Positions 8,251 to 16,702 are shown, numbered from the stretch's first letter. The stretch: 64,000 bases of DNA from JACPFN01 sp964406135 (GCA_964406135.1 CAYOQO010000003.1:1-64000), one strand, 5' to 3'. Notes: generated by a model not told the origin, from the sequence alone. Made by a program: numbers and translations.

Positions 8251-10221
8251 TTACAAATCAGCTTTTAATTGTAACAATTGATCACGAAGTGCAATAGCAC
8301 GCTCAAAGTCTAACTCTAGGGCTGCTTTTTGCATTGCAACCTCAAGATCAATAATCATTTTTTGAATCTCTTGTGGTGACATAACATGAGTTTTTGATTT
8401 TGATTTTTTCGATTTTTTTTCAGGTCGTGTTAAATCAAGTGCAGCCTTAGAAATTGAAGTCACCACTTCACGAATTACCGTTACGGGCGTAATATTAAAT
8501 TTTTCATTATATGCTTGCTGAATTGCACGACGCCGTGCAGTTTCATCCATTGCTTGCTGCATTGATACCGTAATTTTATCTGCATATAATCGAACCACAC
8601 TTTCTGTATTTCGAGCTGCACGACCAATAATTTGAATAAGTGATCTTTTATCTCGTAAAAATCCTTCGATATCTGCATCCATGATTGCAACAAAAGCAAC
8701 TTCCGGTAGATCAATCCCTTCACGAAGCAAATTTACTCCAACCACACAATCAAAAATACCCAAACGTAATTTTTGCAAAATTTCAGTACGCTGTGGCGTT
8801 TTTAAATCACTGTGAAGATAGCAGACTTTAATTCCTTTTTCTTCCAAAAACAATGCTAACTCTTCTGCCATTTTTTTAGTCAAAACTGTTACCAATGTTC
8901 TAAAATTTTTTGCGGTTGTTTTTTTAATTTGTTCAAGCAAATCATCAATTTGACCAAGACGTGGACGAATTTCCAAAACAGGGTCAAGCAACCCTGTTGG
9001 ACGAATTACTTGTTCTACAACTTGATCACTATTTTTGTGCTCATAATCTCCAGGAGTTGCAGAAACAAAAATTACATTACTAAAAAACTTTTCAGTTTCT
9101 TCAAATTTAAGTGGCCGATTATCAGCAGCTGAAGGCAAACGAAATCCAAAATCGATCAGATTTTTTTTACGCACACGATCACCATGATACATTCCACCAA
9201 GCTGCGGAATTGCAATGTGCGATTCATCAATGATGAGCAAAAAATCATCCTTTTTAAAAAAATCAAATAAACAAAATGGTGCAGAACCTGGAGTTCTTCC
9301 ATCAAAATATGCTGAATAATTTTCAATACCGGTACAAAATCCAGTCTCTTCTATCATTTCCAAATCATTGGTCACACGACGACGTAAACGTTCTGCAAAA
9401 ATTTGATTTTCCATAGTCGGCAAATAATCTTCCAGTTCTTGCTTAATAGCAACTAACGCTTTATTTTTCACATCTTGAGATGTCACAAAATTTTTAGCAG
9501 GAAAAATAACGGTATCTGTTATATTTTCAACTACATGATTATTGTGCTTATCAACCCATGCCAAGGTTTCAACCTGGTCACCAAAAAGTTCAATACGCAG
9601 TTTTTTATGTTTTTCATATGGTACGCAAACTTCAATTACATTACCCTGCACGCCAAATGTACCGCTTTTTTTATCAACATCATTTCTGCCATACTGCATA
9701 AAAACCAACCGATGCAATAAAGTTTTGCGCGAAATTGATTCATGCACTTTTAACGGTAATGCTTGTTCACGATAATCCACCGGATTACCCAATGAATAAA
9801 TACAGGAAACTGATGCAATGATAATCACGTCACGTCGTTGCATTAAACTTGCAAGCGCTTCCATTCTGAGTCGTTCAATTTCAGGATTAATTTTAGTTTC
9901 TTTTGGAATATACATATCTTGCGCTGGCAGATACGATTCCGGTTGATAATAATCATAGTAGCTGACAAAATAACACACTTTATTTTCAGGAAAAAATAAA
10001 CTGAACTCTTCATACAACTGTGCTGCCAAAGTTTTGTTTGGTGACAAAACAATGACTGGTTTATCTTGCTTGGCAATCACGTTTGCAATGGTAAAAGTTT
10101 TACCTGATCCCGTTACACCCAAAAGTGTTGATTTTTTACCCGTATGATTTTGCAATTTTTCAATTGCAGATTCTTGATCACCTGCAGGCTTGAACGGTAA
10201 ATGTAATTTAAAAAGAGGCAT
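8251..10221 (-). CDS. uvrB: UvrABC excinuclease subunit B
   Basis: A 656-residue protein of normal UvrB length. It has a Walker A motif GVTGSGKT (residues 35-42), the damage-inserting beta-hairpin YYDYYQPESYLP, the DESHIAIPQLGGMY block, helicase motifs near GRAARN, and a C-terminal UVR domain ending the protein, which binds UvrC. In nucleotide excision repair UvrB verifies the lesion delivered by UvrA and recruits UvrC; a uvrC homologue lies at 59.3-60.6 kb of this window. No uvrA is present here. All key motifs look intact. Confidence 0.98.
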   Translation of the reverse strand: MPLFKLHLPFKPAGDQESAIEKLQNHTGKKSTLLGVTGSGKTFTIANVIAKQDKPVIVLSPNKTLAAQLYEEFSLFFPENKVCYFVSYYDYYQPESYLPAQDMYIPKETKINPEIERLRMEALASLMQRRDVIIIASVSCIYSLGNPVDYREQALPLKVHESISRKTLLHRLVFMQYGRNDVDKKSGTFGVQGNVIEVCVPYEKHKKLRIELFGDQVETLAWVDKHNNHVVENITDTVIFPAKNFVTSQDVKNKALVAIKQELEDYLPTMENQIFAERLRRRVTNDLEMIEETGFCTGIENYSAYFDGRTPGSAPFCLFDFFKKDDFLLIIDESHIAIPQLGGMYHGDRVRKKNLIDFGFRLPSAADNRPLKFEETEKFFSNVIFVSATPGDYEHKNSDQVVEQVIRPTGLLDPVLEIRPRLGQIDDLLEQIKKTTAKNFRTLVTVLTKKMAEELALFLEEKGIKVCYLHSDLKTPQRTEILQKLRLGIFDCVVGVNLLREGIDLPEVAFVAIMDADIEGFLRDKRSLIQIIGRAARNTESVVRLYADKITVSMQQAMDETARRRAIQQAYNEKFNITPVTVIREVVTSISKAALDLTRPEKKSKKSKSKTHVMSPQEIQKMIIDLEVAMQKAALELDFERAIALRDQLLQLKADL

Positions 10222-10246
10222 GATTATTTAAACCTCACTTCTATTT

Positions 10247-10852
10247 TTATGAATGACTTTGAACTAAAAAAACATTTGAAGGAATATTTTTTTGGGAAAA
10301 ATTATATCTTTCAGCATACATATGCATTTTTTTCAAAATTTCTGTATTAAGCGTTATCCGAGATAATTCTACTGAAAAACTTTTATCAAATAAAAACAGG
10401 TCCAAATATTCATTTTTAAATTTTTGTACATCATGGCATAAACGTTGAAAATGTATTTCCCTTGCTTCATTAAAACTTAAATTTGTAAGTTTTAAATGAT
10501 ATGCCATAACCCATAATATGGTAGCCACCTTAGACATTACTTGCAATTCATTAACATCATTTTCAAAAATTTTGCATTGATCCAGCATCTTCGCTCGATT
10601 TTGACAGATTTCATGATCAATCAATTCATTCAATTTTTGAACAGTTGCTTCAACATTTTGTACCATTGCAAATTTTATAAGCATTCCATTATTTTCTTGT
10701 TGCTTTTGTTGAGCAACCAACAATCTATTTAAAATTAATGTTTCTGGTGATGAAAATCTTCTTCGCTGCGCCAAACAAAGATGATGAAATCGTGACTCAG
10801 AACCTATGCTGAATTGAAAAATAAAAATGTTTATAAAAAATATGAATAACAT
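10247..10852 (-). CDS. Exported protein, unknown function
   Basis: The frame is open from a TTG at 10873, but AGGG lies 9 bases before the ATG at 10852, and that start gives a compact signal peptide (MLFIFFINIFIFQFSIGS). I therefore take 10852. The mature part of about 180 residues is helical and charged, with no recognisable domain. It lies downstream of the two paralogous small genes at 10923-11702 on the same strand and may be co-transcribed with them; it is only loosely similar to them. Confidence 0.62.
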   Translation of the reverse strand: MLFIFFINIFIFQFSIGSESRFHHLCLAQRRRFSSPETLILNRLLVAQQKQQENNGMLIKFAMVQNVEATVQKLNELIDHEICQNRAKMLDQCKIFENDVNELQVMSKVATILWVMAYHLKLTNLSFNEAREIHFQRLCHDVQKFKNEYLDLFLFDKSFSVELSRITLNTEILKKMHMYAERYNFSQKNIPSNVFLVQSHS

Positions 10853-10922
10853 CAAATTTTGCCCTAGTTTCAAAATTTATATCTTTATTAACTATAACAC
10901 ATGACTCAAAAAAAATATAAAA

Positions 10923-11318
10923 TCAAACTAATTCACTTACAAATTCAATGTTATGCCGCTCCGCAACTTTTTTTAATTTTTCATGAAATTTAAGTTGTGT
11001 CGCTTTATCTGCAAACCTTAATTCGCTTAATTTTTTAAAATTTTTTAATGGAATTTCTAATTCTTCTGCAAAAAGTTTATTGTCATAAATAACACGTTGA
11101 AAGTATATCAATCTATCCATTAAATTTTGATATACTTGCCGATCGAACGATTCAATTTCAGCAAGTTCTTCAAAATTGTAACCTTCAATAACTCTAATAG
11201 GTACAGCATCCGTATCTGAAGCAATAGAATCGGTATCCGAAGAATCAGTGTCCGATCCTTGCACCAATTGACTAGCCAAACAGCACATAAATACTAAAAT
11301 CCATAATTTTTGTTTCAT
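10923..11318 (-). CDS. Small exported protein, paralogue A of tandem pair
   Basis: A 131-residue protein with signal peptide (MKQKLWILVFMCCLASQLVQG) and an acidic low-complexity linker made of repeated S-D-T-D units right after the cleavage site. The remaining 85 residues (from about GYNFEELAEIESFDRQVYQNLM) align with the neighbour at 11349-11702: IxSxDRxxYxxLM, then aromatic F/Q-rich helix, then LxxxxLRFADKxxQxKFxxxLKxVAxxHxIxF. AGGTG precedes the ATG by 8 bases. Function unknown; the pair is a local duplication. Confidence 0.7.
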   Translation of the reverse strand: MKQKLWILVFMCCLASQLVQGSDTDSSDTDSIASDTDAVPIRVIEGYNFEELAEIESFDRQVYQNLMDRLIYFQRVIYDNKLFAEELEIPLKNFKKLSELRFADKATQLKFHEKLKKVAERHNIEFVSELV

Positions 11319-11348
11319 AATTAAAGCACCTGTCTATATGGTAGATTT

Positions 11349-11702
11349 TTATTCTATAAATTTGATTCTGTGATGACCTGCAACATGTTTTAAATGTGCA
11401 AGAAATTTTTTCTGACTGTCTTTATCTGCTAAAATTAGCTGGCTCTTTGTTTGAAGTTTTTTCAAAATTATTGGCGCTTCTTGTTCAGATAATAATTGAT
11501 CATAAAATCTATATTGAAATGCCTTCAATTCGCCCATCAGACTTTTATACGCTTCTCTATCTAATGAATTAATTGATGCAATTTGTGCAGGGCTTGCAGT
11601 AAATATTATATACGTTGCTGTATCATTAAAACCTGAACATTGCACAAAAAAATGATTTGCCAAAACAACAATTAATATGAAAAAATAGAATTTTTGTTTC
11701 AT
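11349..11702 (-). CDS. Small exported protein, paralogue B of tandem pair
   Basis: The start is the ATG at 11702, 6 bases after AGGGGG; an ATG two codons upstream directly abuts that site. The 117-residue product has a signal peptide (MKQKFYFFILIVVLANHFFV) and shares with the 10923-11318 protein the pattern INSLDREAYKSLM, an F/Y/Q-rich helix and ILADKDSQKKFLAHLKHVAGHHRIKF. It lacks the acidic S-D-T-D linker. The conserved ends with diverged middle suggest an older duplication kept under selection. Function unknown. Confidence 0.7.
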   Translation of the reverse strand: MKQKFYFFILIVVLANHFFVQCSGFNDTATYIIFTASPAQIASINSLDREAYKSLMGELKAFQYRFYDQLLSEQEAPIILKKLQTKSQLILADKDSQKKFLAHLKHVAGHHRIKFIE

Positions 11703-11806
11703 AGACATCCCCCTAAAAAAATTTCATCTTTATTTACAAATACCATTTTCAACATACCTAAATAAAGATTTTTGTTGTAAATAACTAAAGTTAAAATTGC
11801 TGAGCG

Positions 11807-11980
11807 TTACAAATTACTACGATATTTTGGAAGATCCTTAAAACGATCCTTTAACGGAATTGCTTCTCTACCTTTAAAATTTTTCAACGGCACATTCACA
11901 ACATCAAGAGGTTTTAATTTTGCTCTAAATTGTTCCAATTTTGATTGCATTGAAAAGATTGCAGTTGTGCTACAAAAAAG
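11807..11980 (-). CDS. Partial small exported protein, 5' end in assembly gap
   Basis: A frame stays open from the edge of the N run at 11980 to a TAA at 11809-11807. It reads LFCSTTAIFSMQSKLEQF at its start, which looks like the end of a signal peptide, and then a basic 45-residue tail ending in PKYRSNL. With the gap taken at face value, the missing part would be only a short signal-peptide start. Size, strand and position next to two other small exported genes support a real gene. Another frame across the gap gives a longer formal ORF but poorer protein. Confidence 0.5.
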   Translation of the reverse strand, partial: LFCSTTAIFSMQSKLEQFRAKLKPLDVVNVPLKNFKGREAIPLKDRFKDLPKYRSNL

Positions 11981-12080
11981 NNNNNNNNNNNNNNNNNNNN
12001 NNNNNNNNNNNNNNNNNNNNNNNNNNNNNNNNNNNNNNNNNNNNNNNNNNNNNNNNNNNNNNNNNNNNNNNNNNNNNNNN
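11981..12080. other. Assembly gap (100 N)
   Basis: Exactly 100 undetermined bases, a conventional scaffold-gap length, so the true distance is unknown. It interrupts the 5' end of the small gene on its left. Confidence 0.97.
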
Positions 12081-12117
12081 CAAAAGCCTTATCCTGATTT
12101 AAAAACCAACCTTGCTT

Positions 12118-12146
12118 TTGTTCAAAAATGACCCTTGTGTTATACT
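12118..12146 (+). promoter_or_regulatory. Promoter with extended -10 for the 12169 gene
   Basis: TTGTTC (12118-12123), a 17-base spacer and TATACT (12141-12146) preceded by TGT, the extended -10 TGn motif. The start codon is 22 bases downstream, leaving a very short leader with AAAGGGC as ribosome site. Confidence 0.6.
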
Positions 12147-12168
12147 GTTTTTGAAAGGGCAAAAATTC

Positions 12169-13143
12169 ATGAAAAAATTACTATTTTTATACTTATTTTT
12201 CTTCCTGCAAGGGTTATCAGCCGATTGGCATACCGTGTATGCTCATGGAATCGTTGATAATCAAACTCAAATGCAACGATTTATCGATGCAATCAGCACA
12301 CCCAACGCTACAGCTCTTGCATTTTGCGATGCCCAAAAAGCAACAAATTGGGGAATCAATGGCTGCCTTGGCTCATTATGCCAGACTATTTTAGGTAAAA
12401 ACATTAATCGTGCCAACATGCACATGGGACAGGGTGACGACATTGAAAAATTACACCAAAAACTAACTGCTATTCCAACCGATGAAAATATCATTTTGTA
12501 TGGCTGCTCTCGAGGTGCCGCAACCATTATCAACACTTTAGCTGAGCACAATTCACCCAACGTTCAAGCCGTGGTTCTTGACGCGACTCCTGCAAGCATG
12601 CCTGACACTATCAAACCACTTTTAGCAAATTTTGGAATTAATCCTGATTATGCTTCTACAATTTTTACGATGCTATTTCCTTGCTATCCAAAAGATAGCC
12701 AAACACCATTGCAAGCAATCAAAAACATTACGAACAAAAATTTACCAATTTTATTAATTCATTCAGCAACTGACAAAAAAGTTCCAGTACATCATAGTTT
12801 GCAACTGTATCAAGAATTTTTAAATCGAGGATTTACCAATGTTGCATTGGTCATTTTACCTGAAGGAAACCATAGTTATATTTTACAAAATGAAAACATG
12901 AAGCCATTATATCTGCAAGCTGTACACAGTTTTTATAAAAAATATAATTTACCCTACAACTCAGCATGGGCACAAAAAGATTTTGATCAAATCAAATATC
13001 GTCCAGAAAGTTTAAATTATGAAATTGAATGTTATCAACGAAGCATTGAAACAATATACAAAAAAACACTCATTTTATATGCTCGGGCAAGCATAATAGC
13101 CTGCTCGATACTTGCCACGCTATTGGCTCTCAAAAAATTTTAA
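12169..13143 (+). CDS. Exported alpha/beta hydrolase
   Basis: The start at 12169 gives a signal peptide (MKKLLFLYLFFFLQGLSA) and sits after AAAGGGC; an upstream in-frame ATG at 12112 overlaps the promoter and is unlikely. The 324-residue product has the nucleophile elbow G-C-S-R-G (Ser114), an acid in HSATDKKVPVHHS and a histidine in PEGNHSYI, in the order Ser-Asp-His of alpha/beta hydrolases. A C-terminal hydrophobic helix (IIACSILATLLAL) followed by Lys-Lys could hold it in the membrane. Substrate is unknown; esterase, lipase or peptidase activity is possible. It converges on the exported EEP enzyme at 13145. Confidence 0.85.
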   Translation: MKKLLFLYLFFFLQGLSADWHTVYAHGIVDNQTQMQRFIDAISTPNATALAFCDAQKATNWGINGCLGSLCQTILGKNINRANMHMGQGDDIEKLHQKLTAIPTDENIILYGCSRGAATIINTLAEHNSPNVQAVVLDATPASMPDTIKPLLANFGINPDYASTIFTMLFPCYPKDSQTPLQAIKNITNKNLPILLIHSATDKKVPVHHSLQLYQEFLNRGFTNVALVILPEGNHSYILQNENMKPLYLQAVHSFYKKYNLPYNSAWAQKDFDQIKYRPESLNYEIECYQRSIETIYKKTLILYARASIIACSILATLLALKKF

Positions 13144-13144
13144 C

Positions 13145-14428
13145 TTATAAAGCGTTTTTTATGGAATCATTGACTGTGGTTTCAATCAAAGCTTGAAATC
13201 TATAGCGCCTTGGTATGCTATTGAAAACATGTGTTTTAATTTCAGGAGCTAATTTCAATTTATCAAAAATCTCTTTCCAATCTTGAATGCCTTGTTGAGC
13301 TAAGTTTCTAATTTCAGACTTCGCTTGATCAATATTTTTAAACCAATTTTCAATTATGAAATCATACGTACGACATTGATTCAAGACCTCATGACATCGA
13401 GCAAATTGACTCAAATCTTGTTGCACTTTTGGCATTGAAAAAGAAATTATTAAAGGTAAGTGATCAGATGGTCCAACATCAGTGAATAATGACAATTCTG
13501 GCAAATTAATAAATTTTTTTGCAGTTACAACTTCTTCAGACTGATAATTGTCACTAGGTATTAAAATCTTTGTTTCTGTTATTCCAGGTGAATACAGAAT
13601 GTGATCAATAGATGCAAATTCTTTACCAGAAAACCCTTGACGACTCACGGTCCATAATTTATGTGGAACCATCTGCAAATTCAATGCCCTGACTTCATTC
13701 ATCTGCATAAAATCATTTGCAACCTCTTCATAAAAAGTATTCATATCTCCTGCAATCAAAATAATATTTTCTGAAAGATCGACTTGCTTGCCAACATTAG
13801 TTAAAACGTTTCTTGCAAATTTCTGCAATGATTGAATTAATGACCCCATTTGCGCCTGACCTTGTGCAGACTGACTACGATCATTTGCACGAGAAAGATG
13901 GACTGATGCAACTATTAAACAATTTTTTATTTCCAGTTCTTTAAAACGATACGAAGGCCCAGGATAAAATAAAGTCCAAGCAACAGCTCCTGCTTGATCA
14001 AACGTTCCATTTGATAATGCAAAACCCTGTGAAGCAATTAAAGAAATTTTTGAATCATCAAACAAAATAGACACTCCTCCTCCAGATCTTCCTTTATTTT
14101 GAGCCTGCGCAACTTGATAATGTTTACCTTTGTTTTGAGCAAGATGCAATTGCAAAGAATTAGCCATATTTTCTGATGTTTCCTGAAAACAAAGAATCGT
14201 AGGATCCATAGCGTTAATCAGATTTTGAATTTTTGCTTTTCGAGTCTTCCAAAGAGCATTTGTAAAATGTCTTCCATTGGGAAAGTGATCATTAAGATCC
14301 ATAGATTCTGGATGTAAAACATTTAAAGAAAGCACAGTAATTTTTGAATCTTCTGCACCAACAAGACCTAAATGAAAAAATATGTTAAAAAAAATGAAAC
14401 AAAATATATTCTGTTTTTTCAAAATCAT
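13145..14428 (-). CDS. Exported endonuclease/exonuclease/phosphatase (EEP) family protein
   Basis: A 427-residue protein with a signal peptide ending near GLVGA. The EEP fold is recognisable from VLSLNVLHP (first strand and Asn), FQETSENM (metal-binding Glu), IASVHLS, IIAGDMNTF (catalytic Asp and Asn), SIDHILYSPG and GPSDHLPLII (catalytic Asp-His). The core ends near residue 335, and a helical extension of about 90 residues follows. Members cleave phosphodiester bonds in DNA, inositol phosphates or sphingomyelin. Export suggests an extracellular or periplasmic substrate such as host nucleic acid or lipid, which the sequence does not settle. The ATG follows AGGGGTGCTTT. Confidence 0.9.
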   Translation of the reverse strand: MILKKQNIFCFIFFNIFFHLGLVGAEDSKITVLSLNVLHPESMDLNDHFPNGRHFTNALWKTRKAKIQNLINAMDPTILCFQETSENMANSLQLHLAQNKGKHYQVAQAQNKGRSGGGVSILFDDSKISLIASQGFALSNGTFDQAGAVAWTLFYPGPSYRFKELEIKNCLIVASVHLSRANDRSQSAQGQAQMGSLIQSLQKFARNVLTNVGKQVDLSENIILIAGDMNTFYEEVANDFMQMNEVRALNLQMVPHKLWTVSRQGFSGKEFASIDHILYSPGITETKILIPSDNYQSEEVVTAKKFINLPELSLFTDVGPSDHLPLIISFSMPKVQQDLSQFARCHEVLNQCRTYDFIIENWFKNIDQAKSEIRNLAQQGIQDWKEIFDKLKLAPEIKTHVFNSIPRRYRFQALIETTVNDSIKNAL

Positions 14429-14488
14429 AAAGCACCCCTATAAAAAATTTGTATCAATATAAAACGAAAAGTATCAGAATTTAAAGAG

Positions 14489-15508
14489 TTACAGCAATGA
14501 TTGCTCAAATGGCTTGATAGCTTGCACAATGAATCGTTGTCCAAAATCAGAAATAAGTTCTCCAAATTTCATAATTTTTAACTGTTTTCCTAAAAGCTGC
14601 GTACGCATGTCATACCATGATTGCTTAAGCAACGTAATGGGAGCAGAAAATTCATCAAACCCTAAATGATACGTACCCCAATGCATAGGAACCAAAATCT
14701 TTGCTTTTAATTTTATAAAAGCCTGTACAGCCTCTTGTGCATTAATGTGTGAGCTTTTCATCCAAGAACGAGGCTCTCCTGGCGCAATAGGTAACAGTGC
14801 AACATCAATATTTTCAAATTCATGTCCAATTTGTTCAAAATGAGGACCCCAACTAGTGTCTCCTGCAAAATAAAGTTTAAAATTTTGCAATTGAAGCATC
14901 CAGCTACCCCACAATGATCGATTTTTATCAAACAAAGTTCTTTGCGACCAATGATTTGCTGGTAAAAAAGTAAATTTTAAACCTTGAACTTGTTCATCGA
15001 TAATTTCATCCCACCACATATGCTCTGAAACTTTAGAAAATAAATGACGATCAAACCATTCCTTGTCACCCATAGGAACCAAAATTTTCATCAAAGGAAA
15101 ACGTTCTTTAAGTTGCAGCAATGATTGACTATCCATATGATCAAAATGATTGTGAGAAATTAAAACATAATCAATAGGCGGAAGATCTTGAATTTTGACA
15201 ACTACTGGAACCAACCTTCGAAAAATAAAAGAAAGTGATCCAAAAATAGGATCGGTCAAAATATTTTTCCCTGCAACTTGAATTAAAAATGTTGAATGAC
15301 CAAGCCATGTAATCACCGGCTCTTCAGATCGCTTTTGAAATATTGGCTTTTCCAACAGATCTGACAGATTATCTTTTAATGCAGAACTTGTAAAAAATAC
15401 TTGAACGGAATGAATAAATGTTTTGATAACTGGCATAAACCATTCATGATTTAAACCATCGCAACAAATAAATTTACCATAACTACGCTCAGGATACATT
15501 CGTTTCAT
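14489..15508 (-). CDS. Metallo-beta-lactamase-fold hydrolase, NAPE-PLD/UlaG-like
   Basis: A 339-residue cytoplasmic protein (no signal peptide). It carries TWLGHSTFLIQVAGKNILTD, the metal site SHNHFDHMD, LPANHWSQR, FAGDTSWG (bridging Asp), and a late MHWGTYHLG. That set is characteristic of the N-acylphosphatidylethanolamine phospholipase D and UlaG branches of the MBL fold, which hydrolyse phosphodiesters or lactones. All metal ligands seem present. It follows a structured intergenic region with a terminator-like hairpin, so it may have its own promoter or be attenuated. Substrate unknown. Confidence 0.9.
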   Translation of the reverse strand: MKRMYPERSYGKFICCDGLNHEWFMPVIKTFIHSVQVFFTSSALKDNLSDLLEKPIFQKRSEEPVITWLGHSTFLIQVAGKNILTDPIFGSLSFIFRRLVPVVVKIQDLPPIDYVLISHNHFDHMDSQSLLQLKERFPLMKILVPMGDKEWFDRHLFSKVSEHMWWDEIIDEQVQGLKFTFLPANHWSQRTLFDKNRSLWGSWMLQLQNFKLYFAGDTSWGPHFEQIGHEFENIDVALLPIAPGEPRSWMKSSHINAQEAVQAFIKLKAKILVPMHWGTYHLGFDEFSAPITLLKQSWYDMRTQLLGKQLKIMKFGELISDFGQRFIVQAIKPFEQSLL

Positions 15509-15547
15509 GAAGAAACCCTAATAGATCAAAAAAATATTAAAATAAAA

Positions 15548-15581
15548 CCCCCACCCAGATATGAAATATCACGGATAGGGG
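15548..15581 (-). terminator. Terminator-like hairpin upstream of the MBL gene
   Basis: On the minus strand CCCC-TA-TCC pairs imperfectly with GGGTGGGG (15548-15556 with 15573-15581), enclosing a second perfect GATAT/ATATC stem. It is followed by TTTTATTTTAATATTTTTTT. It sits between the ferredoxin gene and the MBL gene. Confidence 0.55.
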
Positions 15582-15613
15582 AAATGGAGGTTACGCTTAT
15601 TTCTGAGTTATGT

Positions 15614-15644
15614 GGTACCTGTGATTGATACACCGGTACAATCA
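15614..15644 (-). other. Alternative hairpins in intergenic region
   Basis: TGATTG (15622-15627) pairs with CAATCA (15639-15644), extended inside by TAC/GTA. A competing stem pairs GTACC (15615-15619) with GGTAC (15635-15639). The two overlap and exclude each other. With the downstream terminator this resembles an attenuator or a small RNA; I recognise no known RNA family. Confidence 0.35.
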
Positions 15645-15676
15645 TAAGATTAACGAAATGCCCTACAAAAATCAAA

Positions 15677-15901
15677 TTATTTTTCAGTTTCAGGGGTTTT
15701 ATTATCTGTGCAAAGCTTAATCACTTGCACAGGACAAGTAGAACTTGCTTGCTCTATGGTTGAAGCATGCTGAGCAAAATCAACACCATTTTTAACATGA
15801 GCAACATCGGTCACTTCAAAAACTTCAGGAGCAATAAATTCACAACGCCCACAAGTAATACAACCAGGAGCAATCCATACTTTTTTTATATTTTTATTCA
15901 T
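15677..15901 (-). CDS. Ferredoxin, single iron-sulfur cluster type
   Basis: A 74-residue protein from the ATG at 15901; a TTG six codons upstream is the only longer start and neither has a clear Shine-Dalgarno site. CITCGRCEFIAPEVFEV gives C-x2-C-x2-C, and the fourth cysteine is in STCPVQVI, the layout of small monocluster ferredoxins that carry electrons for redox enzymes. The C-terminus is a charged tail. It lies about 40 bases downstream of the M23 peptidase gene and may share its transcript; no partner reductase is visible nearby. Confidence 0.9.
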   Translation of the reverse strand: MNKNIKKVWIAPGCITCGRCEFIAPEVFEVTDVAHVKNGVDFAQHASTIEQASSTCPVQVIKLCTDNKTPETEK

Positions 15902-15939
15902 AAGGATAATATACTGCAAATATGAAAAAGGGTGAAATT

Positions 15940-16563
15940 CTATTTTTGTTGAAAGGCAACTTCAGAACAGTACAAATATTCTAATGGATTTACTCGTTTT
16001 CCTTCTTTTAAAATTTCAAAATGCAGATGCGAAGGATCATTTTTTCCTCGGGTATTACCCGTAGCTCCTACAGTACCAACAGTTTCACCTCGAGCAACTT
16101 TTTCTCCAGCCTGTACCATGATTTCATCCAAATGTGCATAGCGAGTTACCATTCCAGTTTTATGCAAAATTTCAACCACATTTCCATACCCAGCAATGCC
16201 TCCATCAGCTTTAATTACTTTTCCTGGAGCTGCAGCTTTAACATCTGTCCCTTGATATGAAGCTAAATCAATACCACCATGATGTTTGGTTATTCCACGA
16301 TGAGTCCTCAACCCAAATAACGAACTAACCCAAAATTTACACAAATCAACTGGCCAATCAAAATAAACTTTACCTGCCCCTATCAAGTTTTGCGCAACAC
16401 AATACTCAACTGCTTCTTTTGTTGATGCCCCAACAGATTTTTTACGAAATTTTGCGACAGATTCATTTGAATAGGCACAAATATGATTTAAATCAGCTTG
16501 CATAGTTGTTGATAAGAATAAAATTCGAATAAACACATAACAGGTAATTTTAGATATTTTCAT
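15940..16563 (-). CDS. Exported M23 (LytM-type) metallopeptidase
   Basis: An ATG at 16575 contains the ribosome site GGAGG within its first codons, so the ATG at 16563, six bases after it, is the real start. The 207-residue product has a signal peptide and a C-terminal peptidase_M23 domain with HHGGIDLA (first zinc His and Asp), RYAHLDE, GATGNTRG and HLHFE (catalytic and zinc His). All catalytic residues are kept. Such enzymes cleave peptidoglycan cross-bridges in the periplasm or regulate amidases in division. It is short and has no LysM or coiled-coil region. Confidence 0.93.
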   Translation of the reverse strand: MKISKITCYVFIRILFLSTTMQADLNHICAYSNESVAKFRKKSVGASTKEAVEYCVAQNLIGAGKVYFDWPVDLCKFWVSSLFGLRTHRGITKHHGGIDLASYQGTDVKAAAPGKVIKADGGIAGYGNVVEILHKTGMVTRYAHLDEIMVQAGEKVARGETVGTVGATGNTRGKNDPSHLHFEILKEGKRVNPLEYLYCSEVAFQQK

Positions 16564-16652
16564 AGACACCTCCATTTACCTTAAATATACAAACCCTTAA
16601 GCCTAAAAAGCAAGAGCCTAAAGGAATTACTTTGAATACAACAATCATAAAC

Positions 16653-16696
16653 AAGAAGATAAGCAGGATCATATTTATTGCCCTGCTTATCTTCTT
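16653..16696. terminator. Perfect 15-bp inverted repeat, probable terminator
   Basis: AAGAAGATAAGCAGG (16653-16667) is matched exactly by CCTGCTTATCTTCTT (16682-16696) across a 14-base loop. It lies just after the CPBP gene (minus strand) and before the M23 gene. The T-run is better on the plus side (TTGTTTTT) than on the minus side (TTGTTTATG), so strand of action is uncertain. Confidence 0.55.
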
Positions 16697-16702
16697 TTGT
16701 TT

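Noticed and set aside
11914..12162. Minus-strand ORF spanning the N block
   Set aside because: It depends on undetermined codons and its right part lies over the promoter of the plus-strand hydrolase. The frame ending at 11807 has better protein character.
15541..15660. SRP RNA, 6S RNA or tmRNA
   Set aside because: The CCCCCACCC end recalls 4.5S RNA, but the conserved GGAAGG loop region is absent. No 6S bulge or tmRNA ends are found.
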